Below, piece after piece: positions 43,460 to 52,054 of a stretch of DNA of 64,000 nucleotides. The stretch's first letter is position 1. Each line of letters opens with the position of its first letter. The notes under the pieces are model-generated. The model was given only the letters and a program-made list of their open reading frames with translations. It was not told the origin of the DNA and made no database searches. Made by a program: the position numbers and the translations under genes. The stretch is taken from the NCBI GenBank assembly GCA_025656675.1, contig JAHXHN010000001.1, positions 401,501 to 465,500 on the forward strand, in the 5' to 3' direction. The stretch is from Candidatus Thiodiazotropha sp. (ex Codakia rugifera). Lineage in GTDB: Bacteria > Pseudomonadota > Gammaproteobacteria > Chromatiales > Chromatiaceae.

Positions 43460-45313
43460 TTATACCAAGCCGTCACCATACAATGACTCAACCATCTTCT
43501 TACAGTTTTCCAAGACCTTCGGGCGCTTTATTTTCATCGTAGGGGTCATTAAGCCATTGTCGATGGTCCAGGGCTCCAGCAGCAAGCCAATTCGGCGAAT
43601 CTTGGCGTAACCGGGAAAATCCCTTAGCGCCATCCGGATACGCTTAAGCACTGCATTCTGTAAGCGCTCATCATCCAGGCTGGCTTGTTGCGATGGATCA
43701 AGATTAAACTCTTCGGCAAAACTACTCCAAAGATCAGGGTTGAGCACCACCAGAGCGCCAAGATAAGGTTTTCCTTCACCCACCACCATGACCTGCTCGA
43801 CCAACGGATCGAGGGCGATCGCCATCTCCATATCCGATGGAGGGATCTTTTCCCCATTCGATAGTACCAGGATATCCTTGATCCGCCCGGTAATATGGAT
43901 ATGCCCCTCCTCATCGATACGTGCCTGGTCGCCAGTATGCAGCCAGCCTTGAGGGTCGATCATCTCAGCCGTGGCCGCATGATTGTTCCAATAACCCAAC
44001 ATCATGCCCGGGGTTTTTACCAACAGTTCGTCATCCTCACCGATCTTTACGCTCACTCCTCGCAACGGCACACCCACACTTTCAGGTTTGATATTGTTCA
44101 TCGGGTTGACACTGATGACCGGACTGGTTTCAGTAAGACCGTAACCCTGCAGCATAGGCAATCCCAACCCCAGAAAGACGCGTGCGATTTCAGGAGATAT
44201 TGCAGCCCCACCACTAACAGCAACCCGTAACCGACCGCCCAGTTTTTCAAGAATTTTACTGGATACCAACTTGTGCAGCAGAGGATGAATCAACAGGGCA
44301 GGAAACCATCGCTGGCGTCCCATACGATATTCAAACTCCTTGAATCCCACTTTCAATGCCAGTTTGAACAGCATGCGCGCGAAGGCCGGTTTGTTTTTTA
44401 ACTGATCCTGTACCCGCGCGTAAACACGCTCGAAAATACGGGGTACTGCAATGATTGCAGTCGGTCTTATCTTCTGCAGATCCTCTGCCAGCTGGGGAAT
44501 CGATCGTGCAAATGAGACAGAGGAACCGGCCATCATAGGCAGGTAATAGCCTCCTGTCCGCTCCAGGGTGTGAGAAAGAGGCAGAAAGGAGAGAAAGCTA
44601 TCCTGTTGATAACAATCCACCACCGTAAGTGACCCGTGAGCGATGGAGAGCATATTTTTGTGACTCAACATCACCCCTTTGGGGCGACCGGTGGTGCCGG
44701 AGGTATAAACGATCGATGCCAGGCTGTTAGGGTCTGCACGACGTTTCTTCAAGGGTTCCCCTCGTGCAGGCAACCAGGTCTTCGCCTCGCGCACAAGATC
44801 GTCCTCTCTGGGGTTAGGTTGTTTATCGGTTTCCAGTACCACCACCCGTTGCAGCTGGGGTAGGTCTTCCACCGCATCAGCCATCCGATTCCAGCGACCG
44901 GTATCCTGCACCAACAGCAGCTTGACCGCTGCATCACGTAAAATATAGGCAATCGCATCGGCACGATCATCAGTGTATAAAGGCACCACAGCCAATCCCA
45001 AGGAGAGTGCTGCCTGGTCGAACATGACCCATTCCGGACTGTTGCGGAGTAGTATCGCAACACGGTCACCCTCCTCCAGATCCTCCCCCGACATGGCCTG
45101 ACGCCAGCGCGACACCTGGCGTTCCATATCGGCCCATGAGAGTTCATACCACTGTTTGTTGTATCGATGGTAGTGTCGGTAGGCCACTGTATCAGGCGTT
45201 CGTCGCACTCTCTGAAAGAACAGGCCATCAAGCGTACCTGCTTGCTCCAAAGGTATTAAATCTTCACTCCACTTCACGTCTCGACTCCAAACATAACGCC
45301 GGATTTCGGCCAA
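43460..45313 (-). CDS. Long-chain acyl-CoA synthetase (AMP-forming ligase)
   Basis: A 617-aa member of the ANL superfamily, activating fatty acids to acyl-CoA through acyl-adenylate. It shows SIVYTSGTTGRPKGVMLSHK, QGYGLTETSPVISVN and TGDQARIDEEGHIHITGRIK, the key nucleotide-binding and hinge motifs, plus a C-terminal lysine-containing KIRRIGLLLEPWTIDNG. The layout fits eukaryote-like FACL/AMP synthetases rather than FadD. The start is a TTG at 45313; no ATG is suitable and a GTG at codon 13 is an alternative. It is divergent from thiS. Substrate chain length is unknown. Confidence 0.87.
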   Translation of the reverse strand: MAEIRRYVWSRDVKWSEDLIPLEQAGTLDGLFFQRVRRTPDTVAYRHYHRYNKQWYELSWADMERQVSRWRQAMSGEDLEEGDRVAILLRNSPEWVMFDQAALSLGLAVVPLYTDDRADAIAYILRDAAVKLLLVQDTGRWNRMADAVEDLPQLQRVVVLETDKQPNPREDDLVREAKTWLPARGEPLKKRRADPNSLASIVYTSGTTGRPKGVMLSHKNMLSIAHGSLTVVDCYQQDSFLSFLPLSHTLERTGGYYLPMMAGSSVSFARSIPQLAEDLQKIRPTAIIAVPRIFERVYARVQDQLKNKPAFARMLFKLALKVGFKEFEYRMGRQRWFPALLIHPLLHKLVSSKILEKLGGRLRVAVSGGAAISPEIARVFLGLGLPMLQGYGLTETSPVISVNPMNNIKPESVGVPLRGVSVKIGEDDELLVKTPGMMLGYWNNHAATAEMIDPQGWLHTGDQARIDEEGHIHITGRIKDILVLSNGEKIPPSDMEMAIALDPLVEQVMVVGEGKPYLGALVVLNPDLWSSFAEEFNLDPSQQASLDDERLQNAVLKRIRMALRDFPGYAKIRRIGLLLEPWTIDNGLMTPTMKIKRPKVLENCKKMVESLYGDGLV

Positions 45314-45422
45314 GTCCTTTCAGGACTTCTTGTCATTCTTCGTTGTGCGTACTTTGTCGCCTTCAGTTGAGGTAGAATCCAGGTTTGAACCATGCTCATG
45401 CTCCAACTGAGATTAAACAAAG

Positions 45423-45623
45423 ATGCAGATTTACTTAAACGGCGTGGAAAAGCAAATTCCTGACCAACTGGATATGGCAAGCCTTATCGCGTCACTCAAC
45501 CTGACAGATCAACGTATTGCGGTAGAGGTCAATGAGGAGTTGGTGCCTCGCAGTACCTTTAACGGCCATCAGCTGCATGAACAGGACCATGTTGAGATCA
45601 TTCAGGCCGTTGGCGGAGGCTGA
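45423..45623 (+). CDS. thiS: ThiS sulfur-carrier protein for thiamine synthesis
   Basis: A 66-aa ubiquitin-like carrier that ends in the required GG (IIQAVGGG). The early residues (MQIYLNGVEKQIPDQLDMAS) and VEVNEELVPRS are typical. Adenylated by ThiF, it carries sulfur as a thiocarboxylate to ThiG for the thiazole ring. It is followed by thiG after 59 bases. No riboswitch was seen upstream; the gap to the divergent ligase is about 110 bases. Confidence 0.93.
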   Translation: MQIYLNGVEKQIPDQLDMASLIASLNLTDQRIAVEVNEELVPRSTFNGHQLHEQDHVEIIQAVGGG

Positions 45624-45682
45624 CAACCCGCTGTTTACGCCCGCTTTCATCCTAATTTAAATACAACATCAGACCTAAACCG

Positions 45683-46477
45683 ATGCCAAACGATACGCAA
45701 AATGATAGCTTCAGCGTCGCCGGACGCAATTTCACTTCCCGTCTGCTGGTAGGAACCGGTAAATATAAAGATATGCAGGAGACTCGCGAGGCGATTGATG
45801 CCAGCGGTGCAGAGATTGTCACCATCGCCGTGCGCCGAACCAACATCGGCCAGGATCAGGATCAACCCAATATCCTGACAGTTCTCCCGCCTGACGAGTA
45901 TACCTACCTGCCAAACACCGCCGGTTGTTACGATGCCAAGACAGCGATTCGCACCTGTCGCCTGGCAAGAGAGTTACTGGATGGCCACAATCTTGTGAAA
46001 CTTGAAGTACTGGGTGATGAAAAGACCCTCTTCCCGGATGTGGTACAAACCTTGGAATCGGCAGAAGTACTGATCAAAGATGGCTTTGATGTGATGGTCT
46101 ATACCAATGACGACCCGATCATGGCCAAACGCCTTGAGGAGCTGGGTTGTGTTGCGGTCATGCCCTTGGCCGCTCCGATAGGTTCAGGTTTAGGTGTTCG
46201 CAACCGACTCAACATCCGCACCATCGTTGAAAATGCAAAGGTGCCTATTCTGGTGGATGCCGGTGTGGGTACAGCATCTGACGCCGCTGTGGCCATGGAG
46301 CTGGGTTGTGATGGTGTGCTTATGAATACAGCGATAGCCGCCGCGCAGAATCCGGTGCTGATGGCCTCAGCCATGAACAAGGCGATTCAGGCCGGTCGCG
46401 AAGCCTACCTGGCAGGTCGAATGCCCGCCAAGCGCTTTGCCTCAGCATCGTCGCCGATGGATGGGTTGTTCTTCTAA
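45683..46477 (+). CDS. thiG: Thiazole synthase ThiG
   Basis: A 264-aa (alpha/beta)8 enzyme that forms the thiazole phosphate from DXP, the ThiS thiocarboxylate and dehydroglycine. The N-terminus has [12 protein letters not shown] with the Schiff-base region, then [55 protein letters not shown] and [18 protein letters not shown]. Length and motifs are standard. It follows thiS; no other thiamine gene is in the window. A short leader of about 150 bases separates it from trmB. Confidence 0.96.
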   Translation: MPNDTQNDSFSVAGRNFTSRLLVGTGKYKDMQETREAIDASGAEIVTIAVRRTNIGQDQDQPNILTVLPPDEYTYLPNTAGCYDAKTAIRTCRLARELLDGHNLVKLEVLGDEKTLFPDVVQTLESAEVLIKDGFDVMVYTNDDPIMAKRLEELGCVAVMPLAAPIGSGLGVRNRLNIRTIVENAKVPILVDAGVGTASDAAVAMELGCDGVLMNTAIAAAQNPVLMASAMNKAIQAGREAYLAGRMPAKRFASASSPMDGLFF

Positions 46478-46624
46478 CAAGCCAATTCTGAGTGTTGAAC
46501 TGTTAAATTTGAATTGCGGTACTCACAATGCCCACATCTATTTTTTACACTGATTTTGAAAAAACAGGACCCCTGTACACAGCACATACAACCTGTTCAG
46601 AATTCAACATTCATCATTAATCAT

Positions 46625-47314
46625 ATGTCCGAGCAGCCGTCACAACGTCCCATTCGCAGTTACGTCCTGCGACAAGGTCGATTGACAGAAGGACAACAGC
46701 GCGCTTTTGATCAGCTTTGGCCCAGATATGGAATCGCCCTGCAGGATGAACCGATCGACTTTTCCGTCCTGTTTGACCGACAAGCACCCATCACGCTGGA
46801 GATCGGCTTTGGCAATGGTGAGGCATTGGCTCAAGTAGCGGCCCGCCATCCCGAAGCGAACTTTCTGGGGGTTGAGGTGCACAGTCCCGGTGTGGGTCAC
46901 CTAATGATCAAACTGGCTGAACAGCAGTCTGAGAATGTACGTATTATTCAGACTGACGCCATGGAGCTGCTGCGTCACACTTTACCGACAGCCAGTCTCT
47001 CACGAGTACTGCTCTATTTTCCCGATCCCTGGCATAAAAGAAAACATCACAAACGGCGTATCGTACAGACAGAATTCGCCAACCTGATCCACCGTGTTTT
47101 GATACCTGGCGGTGTACTCCATATGGCAACCGATTGGCAGGACTATGCCCATCAGATGATGGAAGTACTCTCGCATCACAGCGGGTTTCGCAACCAGATG
47201 GGACCGCAACAGTTCTCGCCCCGACCAGACGCTCGGCCGATAACCAAGTTTGAAAAGCGCGGAGAGCGCCTGGGACATGGCGTATGGGATCTTCTCTTCG
47301 AGCGAACAGTATAA
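46625..47314 (+). CDS. trmB: tRNA (guanine-N7-)-methyltransferase
   Basis: A 229-aa class I methyltransferase that makes m7G46 in tRNA using SAM. It has LEIGFGNGEALAQVAARHPE (SAM-binding), GVEVHSPGVGHLMIKLAEQ and the family signature YFPDPWHKRKHHKRRI. ATG 46625 is the family start; the frame extends to 46514 but the extra stretch is not conserved-looking. It lies after thiG and 18 bases before fetA, the common gammaproteobacterial arrangement. Confidence 0.95.
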   Translation: MSEQPSQRPIRSYVLRQGRLTEGQQRAFDQLWPRYGIALQDEPIDFSVLFDRQAPITLEIGFGNGEALAQVAARHPEANFLGVEVHSPGVGHLMIKLAEQQSENVRIIQTDAMELLRHTLPTASLSRVLLYFPDPWHKRKHHKRRIVQTEFANLIHRVLIPGGVLHMATDWQDYAHQMMEVLSHHSGFRNQMGPQQFSPRPDARPITKFEKRGERLGHGVWDLLFERTV

Positions 47315-47332
47315 GGACACTACACTAGGTTA

Positions 47333-47929
47333 ATGGGCAGCTTAACCCTCAAACAGTTTCACTCACCCTTGCTGGAACCGTTCGATCTTCGCCTCAATGC
47401 GGGTGAATGTACAACCCTCAGCGGTCCTTCCGGGAGTGGCAAATCGCGACTACTCAGAGCCTTAGCGGACCTCGATCCGCATCAAGGTGAAGCCTGGCTG
47501 GATAACCGGGAGATGACCACCCTCTCCGGCCCTGAATGGCGTCACCAGGTCGGTCTGCTTCCTGCGGAGAGTGCCTGGTGGAAAGAGCGGGTGGGTGACC
47601 ATTTTCAACAGCTCGACAAGGCACTGTTGGCCAGCCTGGACCTGCCAGCAGAATCGATGCAGTGGGAGATCAGCCGACTCTCCAGTGGAGAACGACAAAG
47701 ACTGTCGCTGATTCGACTGCTCAGCAACAAACCTCAGGTATTGCTGCTTGATGAACCAACCGCTAATTTGGATGCGGCCAATATCAAAAAAGTCGAACAC
47801 CTTATCGGGCAATGGCGCAGGACCCACAATACAGCTGTACTCTGGGTCACCCATGATCCTGACCAGCAGTTACGTGTCGGTGATCACATCTGGCGCATCG
47901 ATACCGGGCGTTTGCAGGTGCACGAATGA
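47333..47929 (+). CDS. fetA: FetA-type ABC transporter ATP-binding protein (YbbL)
   Basis: A 198-aa ATPase with Walker A GPSGSGKSRLL, signature LSSGERQRLSLIRLL and Walker B VLLLDEPTANLD. The pair FetA/FetB exports iron and protects against oxidative stress in E. coli. The ATG lies 18 bases after trmB; the stop overlaps the permease start by 4 bases (ATGA). Confidence 0.9.
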   Translation: MGSLTLKQFHSPLLEPFDLRLNAGECTTLSGPSGSGKSRLLRALADLDPHQGEAWLDNREMTTLSGPEWRHQVGLLPAESAWWKERVGDHFQQLDKALLASLDLPAESMQWEISRLSSGERQRLSLIRLLSNKPQVLLLDEPTANLDAANIKKVEHLIGQWRRTHNTAVLWVTHDPDQQLRVGDHIWRIDTGRLQVHE

Positions 47930-48735
47930 CACTCATACAGCTCACACCACTCGACCTGGCCCTATCGGCCATCCTGGTACTGGCACTTGCACTGCTTTCG
48001 TTACGACTTTCACTGGGTATCGAACGCCGGTTATTGATTGCAACGCTACGTACCGTGATCCAATTGAGCCTGCTGGGCCTGGTGCTGAAGTTCCTGTTTG
48101 TTCAGTCTCATCCTCTACTGATCGCATTGCTCGCGCTGTTTATGCTATTCGTAGCCGGCTACGAAGTAATGGCCCGACAACAGCGCCACTTCCTGGGCAT
48201 CTGGGGAATGGGTATCGGTACCCTGTCGATGTTCATCTCTTCATTCACGGTCACCTTATTGGCACTGACTATCGTCATCCAGGCCGAACCCTGGTACTCG
48301 GTACAATATTTGATCCCCCTACTCGGCATGCTGTTGGGCAATACCATGTCGGGGATAGCAATTGCCTTGGATAATCTGACCCACAATGCGTGGCAACAGC
48401 GTCGCGAGATCGAGGCGCAACTGATGCTTGGGCACTATTGGGACCAAGCCATTCGTGATATTCGCCGTTCGGCATTGCGTAGCGGATTGATACCCATCAT
48501 CAATGCCATGGCTGCAGCGGGTGTGGTCAGTCTGCCCGGCATGATGACCGGACAAATTCTCGCGGGTGCGCCACCCTTGGAAGCGAGTAAGTATCAAATA
48601 CTGATCATGCTGTTGATCGCAGCAGGTACGGGATTCGGTGCAATGGCCGCAGTTTGGATTGGATCGAAACGACTCTTCGACGAGCGGGACCGTCTACGGC
48701 TTGACCGCCTCAGCCCGGTCAAGGCAGGAGCCTAG
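47926..48735 (+). CDS. fetB: FetB-type ABC transporter permease (YbbM)
   Basis: A 269-aa permease with about seven membrane helices (DLALSAILVLALALLSLRL, VTLLALTIVIQAEPWY). The UPF0014/FetB motifs are GYEVMARQQRHF, LGMLLGNTMSGIAIALDNL and GVVSLPGMMTGQILAGAPP. It works with FetA, whose stop it overlaps. The substrate (iron) is transferred from E. coli and not proven here. Confidence 0.9.
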   Translation: MTLIQLTPLDLALSAILVLALALLSLRLSLGIERRLLIATLRTVIQLSLLGLVLKFLFVQSHPLLIALLALFMLFVAGYEVMARQQRHFLGIWGMGIGTLSMFISSFTVTLLALTIVIQAEPWYSVQYLIPLLGMLLGNTMSGIAIALDNLTHNAWQQRREIEAQLMLGHYWDQAIRDIRRSALRSGLIPIINAMAAAGVVSLPGMMTGQILAGAPPLEASKYQILIMLLIAAGTGFGAMAAVWIGSKRLFDERDRLRLDRLSPVKAGA

Positions 48736-48855
48736 GGCCGATGGGAATAGTGTAAACGGATCCTCAAGGTGATATTGAGCGAGTACACATGATAGGGGCA
48801 GCCCCGCCACACCCGACTTCCGCTGCCTGCAGGTAGACCGCTGAAAACAGATCTG

Positions 48856-49080
48856 TCAGGAGACTTTCCGCTCTCCCCGTATCACCTTAATGGCCAGCAG
48901 AATCAGAGGCACTCCATGCATCAGTAGATCAAAGATATCCACAGGACGCTGCAAGGCTCCTGCTGCCAGCATCTTTAACTTTTCCCACAAATGAGGTTCC
49001 GGAAAAAAAGGGGCCATTCCGAGCAAAGCTGCCGGTAGGGCAACCATATGCATGGGTATTTTATCTAACCATTTAAACAT
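48856..49080 (-). CDS. Small membrane protein, 74 aa (RND transporter-labelled family)
   Basis: A 74-aa protein with hydrophobic ends: MFKWLDKIPMHMVALPAALL and LMHGVPLILLAIKVIRGE. The middle has PFFPEPHLWEKLKMLAAGAL and RPVDIFDLL. The same short pattern occurs in proteins labelled RND transporter or hypothetical, but it is far too short to be an RND pump. Function is unknown. It is 33 bases downstream of the macrodomain gene on the same strand. Confidence 0.65.
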   Translation of the reverse strand: MFKWLDKIPMHMVALPAALLGMAPFFPEPHLWEKLKMLAAGALQRPVDIFDLLMHGVPLILLAIKVIRGERKVS

Positions 49081-49113
49081 CTTTAACCTAGAATCCGTAG
49101 TTGAACATGTATT

Positions 49114-49629
49114 TCAGAGCTCACCCAGTAGGCACTCGGGACAAAGTGTATGATACAGATCCGCATCAGACTGACTGAAACAGCAGGCTGTTATCTCTTC
49201 AAAGCCATCACGCCAATCCCCCATTACTGACAATGCCTCTATAGCCGCATTGCGTTTTGGGTAACCATAAACTCCGGTACTGATCGCTGGAAATGCAATC
49301 GTGCGGCAACCTTGCGCTGATGCCAGTTTAAAACTATTCAGGTAACAATCGCGCAACAGCCCCGGTTCACCCTGACCACCATCCTGCCAAACCGGACCTA
49401 CTGTGTGAATGATCCACTGTGCCGGTAAATTGAACCCTGGGGTTATTCTGGCTTCACCGGTTGGACAGCCGCCCAAAGTTCGGCAATAAGCAAGCAATTC
49501 CGCTCCAGCAGCACGATGTATAGCCCCATCTACACCTCCCCCCCCTAGCAGGGTAGAGTTGGCAGCGTTCACAATCACATCCACTTTCAGTCGGGTGATA
49601 TCTGCCGTTACAATACGTATCCGACCCAT
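49114..49629 (-). CDS. Macrodomain protein, O-acetyl-ADP-ribose deacetylase type (YmdB-like)
   Basis: A 171-aa macrodomain. It has [20 protein letters not shown] then AIHRAAG, the ADP-ribose-binding loops, [20 protein letters not shown] and [13 protein letters not shown]. These match MacroD/YmdB enzymes that remove ADP-ribose from proteins or hydrolyse O-acetyl-ADP-ribose. The catalytic Asn/Asp in the first loop is present. It is divergent from the DUF3301 gene, 112 bases away. Confidence 0.93.
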   Translation of the reverse strand: MGRIRIVTADITRLKVDVIVNAANSTLLGGGGVDGAIHRAAGAELLAYCRTLGGCPTGEARITPGFNLPAQWIIHTVGPVWQDGGQGEPGLLRDCYLNSFKLASAQGCRTIAFPAISTGVYGYPKRNAAIEALSVMGDWRDGFEEITACCFSQSDADLYHTLCPECLLGEL

Positions 49630-49741
49630 AGACCTAACACCCCCCGTTGAGCACGATATACTCCACTTTTCATCTTGAATAGTTGAACCTTATCAGTATT
49701 GAAGCCATTTCACTGAAAATTCTAGGATAGTCGATTTCAGC

Positions 49742-50074
49742 ATGTCATATTCAACCCTCAATCTACTCTTGATCCTGATGCTGCTACTCTGGTTTTGGCG
49801 CGACAGCCTCCGGGTTCGTGAGAGCGCAATCCGTATCAGCCGCAGTGCCTGCAAAAGCCATGGGGTACAGTTTCTTGATCAAACCGTAGCATTACACCGA
49901 CTGGGACTTCGCTGGTTTCGCAGTGGATTAAAACTGCGTCGGGTCTATGAATTCGACTATAGCCTGGAAGGTTCCGGCCGGCATACGGGCTATGTGGTAA
50001 TGATCGGCATGCAGAATGTCAGTCTCCATATCGACCTGCCGGTGCAGCACACAGAGCCCGAAATAGATCAGTAA
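49742..50074 (+). CDS. DUF3301 protein
   Basis: A 110-aa protein with one N-terminal membrane helix (TLNLLLILMLLLWFWRDSL) and a basic cytoplasmic domain (SACKSHGVQFLDQTVALHRL, RRVYEFDYSLEGSGR). This matches DUF3301, of unknown role. It is monocistronic and convergent to sspB (77 bases between stops). Confidence 0.85.
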   Translation: MSYSTLNLLLILMLLLWFWRDSLRVRESAIRISRSACKSHGVQFLDQTVALHRLGLRWFRSGLKLRRVYEFDYSLEGSGRHTGYVVMIGMQNVSLHIDLPVQHTEPEIDQ

Positions 50075-50151
50075 TCGTACCTGGGTTTCTTAGGGCCTGT
50101 GAACACGAATCCGGCAGCCTGGTATGTCGCACTCAGCCGAAGAGTGCCGGG

Positions 50152-50550
50152 TTACTTGACCACTTTCAGCGATGGCCGTTTACTCGGTTTTGTAGGGTCG
50201 GGCTCATCCTCAGGTTCCTGAGCCTGATTGGCCTCCTCATCAGGAAACAGCATTCCCTGGCCATTCTCCTTGGCGTATATACCCATCACCGCACCAGGTG
50301 GGATGAGGATCTCTTCTGCGGCACCACCGAATCGGGCACTGAAACTGATCCAGTCATTACCCATTTCCAGCTCTGAAACGGCCGAAGGGTCAACATTCAA
50401 TATGATCCGCCCATCATCGACAAACTGCCGAGGCACTTCTGCACCCTCATACTCAGCATTCACCATCAGATAGGGTGTCTTGTCGTTATCCACCAACCAT
50501 GCATAGAGTGCCCGGATCAGGTAGGGGCGATTGGGGGACATTTCAGTCAT
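50152..50550 (-). CDS. sspB: Stringent starvation protein B (ClpXP adaptor)
   Basis: A 132-aa adaptor that brings ssrA-tagged proteins to ClpXP. The N-terminal domain has PYLIRALYAWLVDNDKTPYL and FVDDGRIILNVDPSAV. The flexible tail ends with RPSLKVVK, the ClpX-binding type of C-terminal motif. It follows sspA by 3 bases, as in the classic sspAB operon. Confidence 0.95.
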   Translation of the reverse strand: MTEMSPNRPYLIRALYAWLVDNDKTPYLMVNAEYEGAEVPRQFVDDGRIILNVDPSAVSELEMGNDWISFSARFGGAAEEILIPPGAVMGIYAKENGQGMLFPDEEANQAQEPEDEPDPTKPSKRPSLKVVK

Positions 50551-50553
50551 TAC

Positions 50554-51177
50554 TCAGCCACGCATTTCCTGTTCTGCCTCAGAGAGACTTTTGATGAACG
50601 ACTCTTTTTCAAATACACGCTTGGCATACTCATGCAGGCCTTTAGCGCTAGCCGGAATTTCAACACCCAGCTCAGGGAGACGCCATAACAAGGGAGCGAT
50701 TATACAATCGACCAAGGTGAACTCTTCACTCATGAAGAAGGGTTTTGCATTGAATACAGGTGCGGTAGTTATCAGACTCTCACGCAGCTCTTTGCGGGCC
50801 TTCGTGGCCTCTTTTTTGCCACTGAGAATGATATCCATCTGGCTATACCAGTCATTATCAACACGATACATCAACAGGCGTGAAGTAGATCGTGAGACTG
50901 GATCCACCGGCAACAAGGGTGGATGCGGGAAGCGCTCGTCCAGGTACTCCATGATGATACGTGACTCATAGAGCTTCAAATCCCTGTCTACCAGTGTAGG
51001 AAGTGTGCCATAGGGGTTCAGCTCCATGACCTCTTCCGGTACGTTCAACGGATCGATATCCGATACTTCGTAGGTAATATTTTTCTCTGCCAGCACCAGT
51101 CTGACTCGATGACAATAGGGATCCGTCGGATCCGAATAGAGGGTCATCACTGAGCGTTTGTTCGCAACTGCTGCCAT
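50554..51177 (-). CDS. sspA: Stringent starvation protein A
   Basis: A 207-aa GST-fold protein that binds RNA polymerase and supports stress responses. It shows MTLYSDPTDPYCHRVRLVLA, LNPYGTLPTLVDRDLKLYES and IMEYLDERFPHPPLLPVDP, typical of SspA. The ribosome-binding site GAGAGG lies 7-8 bases before the ATG. It sits after the petC terminator; the -10-like TATACT near 51265-51270 in that hairpin might serve it. Confidence 0.95.
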   Translation of the reverse strand: MAAVANKRSVMTLYSDPTDPYCHRVRLVLAEKNITYEVSDIDPLNVPEEVMELNPYGTLPTLVDRDLKLYESRIIMEYLDERFPHPPLLPVDPVSRSTSRLLMYRVDNDWYSQMDIILSGKKEATKARKELRESLITTAPVFNAKPFFMSEEFTLVDCIIAPLLWRLPELGVEIPASAKGLHEYAKRVFEKESFIKSLSEAEQEMRG

Positions 51178-51252
51178 TTATAGCCTCTCTCCAGAATGTC
51201 TGTCAGTCCGGGCCAAGCCCTGTTTGACTGTAAACAAAAAAGTTGTGACACG

Positions 51253-51291
51253 AAAAAAGGCGCACAGTATAACGCAACTGTGCGCCTTTTT
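51253..51291 (-). terminator. Rho-independent terminator after petABC
   Basis: AAAAAGGCGCACAG and CTGTGCGCCTTTTT form a perfect 14-base stem with a 10-base loop, with a T6 run on the minus strand. It lies 23 bases beyond the petC stop and before sspA. Confidence 0.88.
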
Positions 51292-51313
51292 GTCAGATCA
51301 TGCTGAATGCTTT

Positions 51314-52054
51314 TTAGTGAACGTCCTTCCAATACTCCTTTTTGAGCAGATAGGCCATCACAAAGAACACGGCAATGAACAACAATACCCAGACACCGAG
51401 GCGCTTACGTTCCATCTGGATCGGCTCACCGATATAACTGAGAAATGCTGTCAGATCACGGGCAACCTGATCATATTCTTCCGCACTCACTGTACCCTGA
51501 GTCACCGGTTCGAAGTGGTCGAATACCTGGACATCATTACCACCTGCACCTTTCTCAAGCTTGAAAACAGCTTTTTGCGCACCCTGCAGTTCCCACAACA
51601 CATGGGGCATGCCCACATCCGGGAAGACCAGATTATTCACGCCGAAGGGACGCTTGTCGTCCAGATAGAAGCTGCGCAAGTAAGTGTAGATCCAGTCCAC
51701 CCCTCGGGCACGGGAGATGACGCTCAGATCCGGTGGAGGACTACCAAACCACTCGGTTCCCTGCTCAGCTGTCATGGCGATATTCATGGTGTTGCCGATT
51801 TTATCGGTCGTGAACATCAGATTCTGGACAACCTCATCCTTAGTCAGGCCAAGATCCTTTGCCATACGGTTATAACGCTGGTATTTGGCTGAATGACAAC
51901 TCAGACAGTAGTTCATGAAATACTTGGCACCACGCTGCAGGGAGGCCTGATCGCCCAAGTCGATATCGGCATCATCCAGATGTACACCACCACCTGCGGC
52001 CAGTCCGAGCAGGGGGGCTGTGGCTAATAGGAATGCAACAATCAGCTTTTTCAT
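51314..52054 (-). CDS. petC: Cytochrome c1 (bc1 complex)
   Basis: A 246-aa c-type cytochrome of the quinol:cytochrome c oxidoreductase. It has a signal peptide (MKKLIVAFLLATAPLLGLAA), the heme motif CLSCH in NYCLSCHSAKYQRYNRMAKD, and a C-terminal membrane anchor (GVWVLLFIAVFFVMAYLLKK). Met ligand is likely in the C-terminal third. It overlaps petB by 4 bases (ATGA) and ends just before a strong terminator. Confidence 0.96.
   Translation of the reverse strand: MKKLIVAFLLATAPLLGLAAGGGVHLDDADIDLGDQASLQRGAKYFMNYCLSCHSAKYQRYNRMAKDLGLTKDEVVQNLMFTTDKIGNTMNIAMTAEQGTEWFGSPPPDLSVISRARGVDWIYTYLRSFYLDDKRPFGVNNLVFPDVGMPHVLWELQGAQKAVFKLEKGAGGNDVQVFDHFEPVTQGTVSAEEYDQVARDLTAFLSYIGEPIQMERKRLGVWVLLFIAVFFVMAYLLKKEYWKDVH

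Noticed and set aside
45314..45422. TPP riboswitch before thiS
   Set aside because: The gap is short and I could not find the conserved CTGAGA and related TPP elements.
51158..51892. 244-codon plus-strand frame over sspA/petC
   Set aside because: It is antisense to petC, which has clear motifs and a terminator; a shadow frame.
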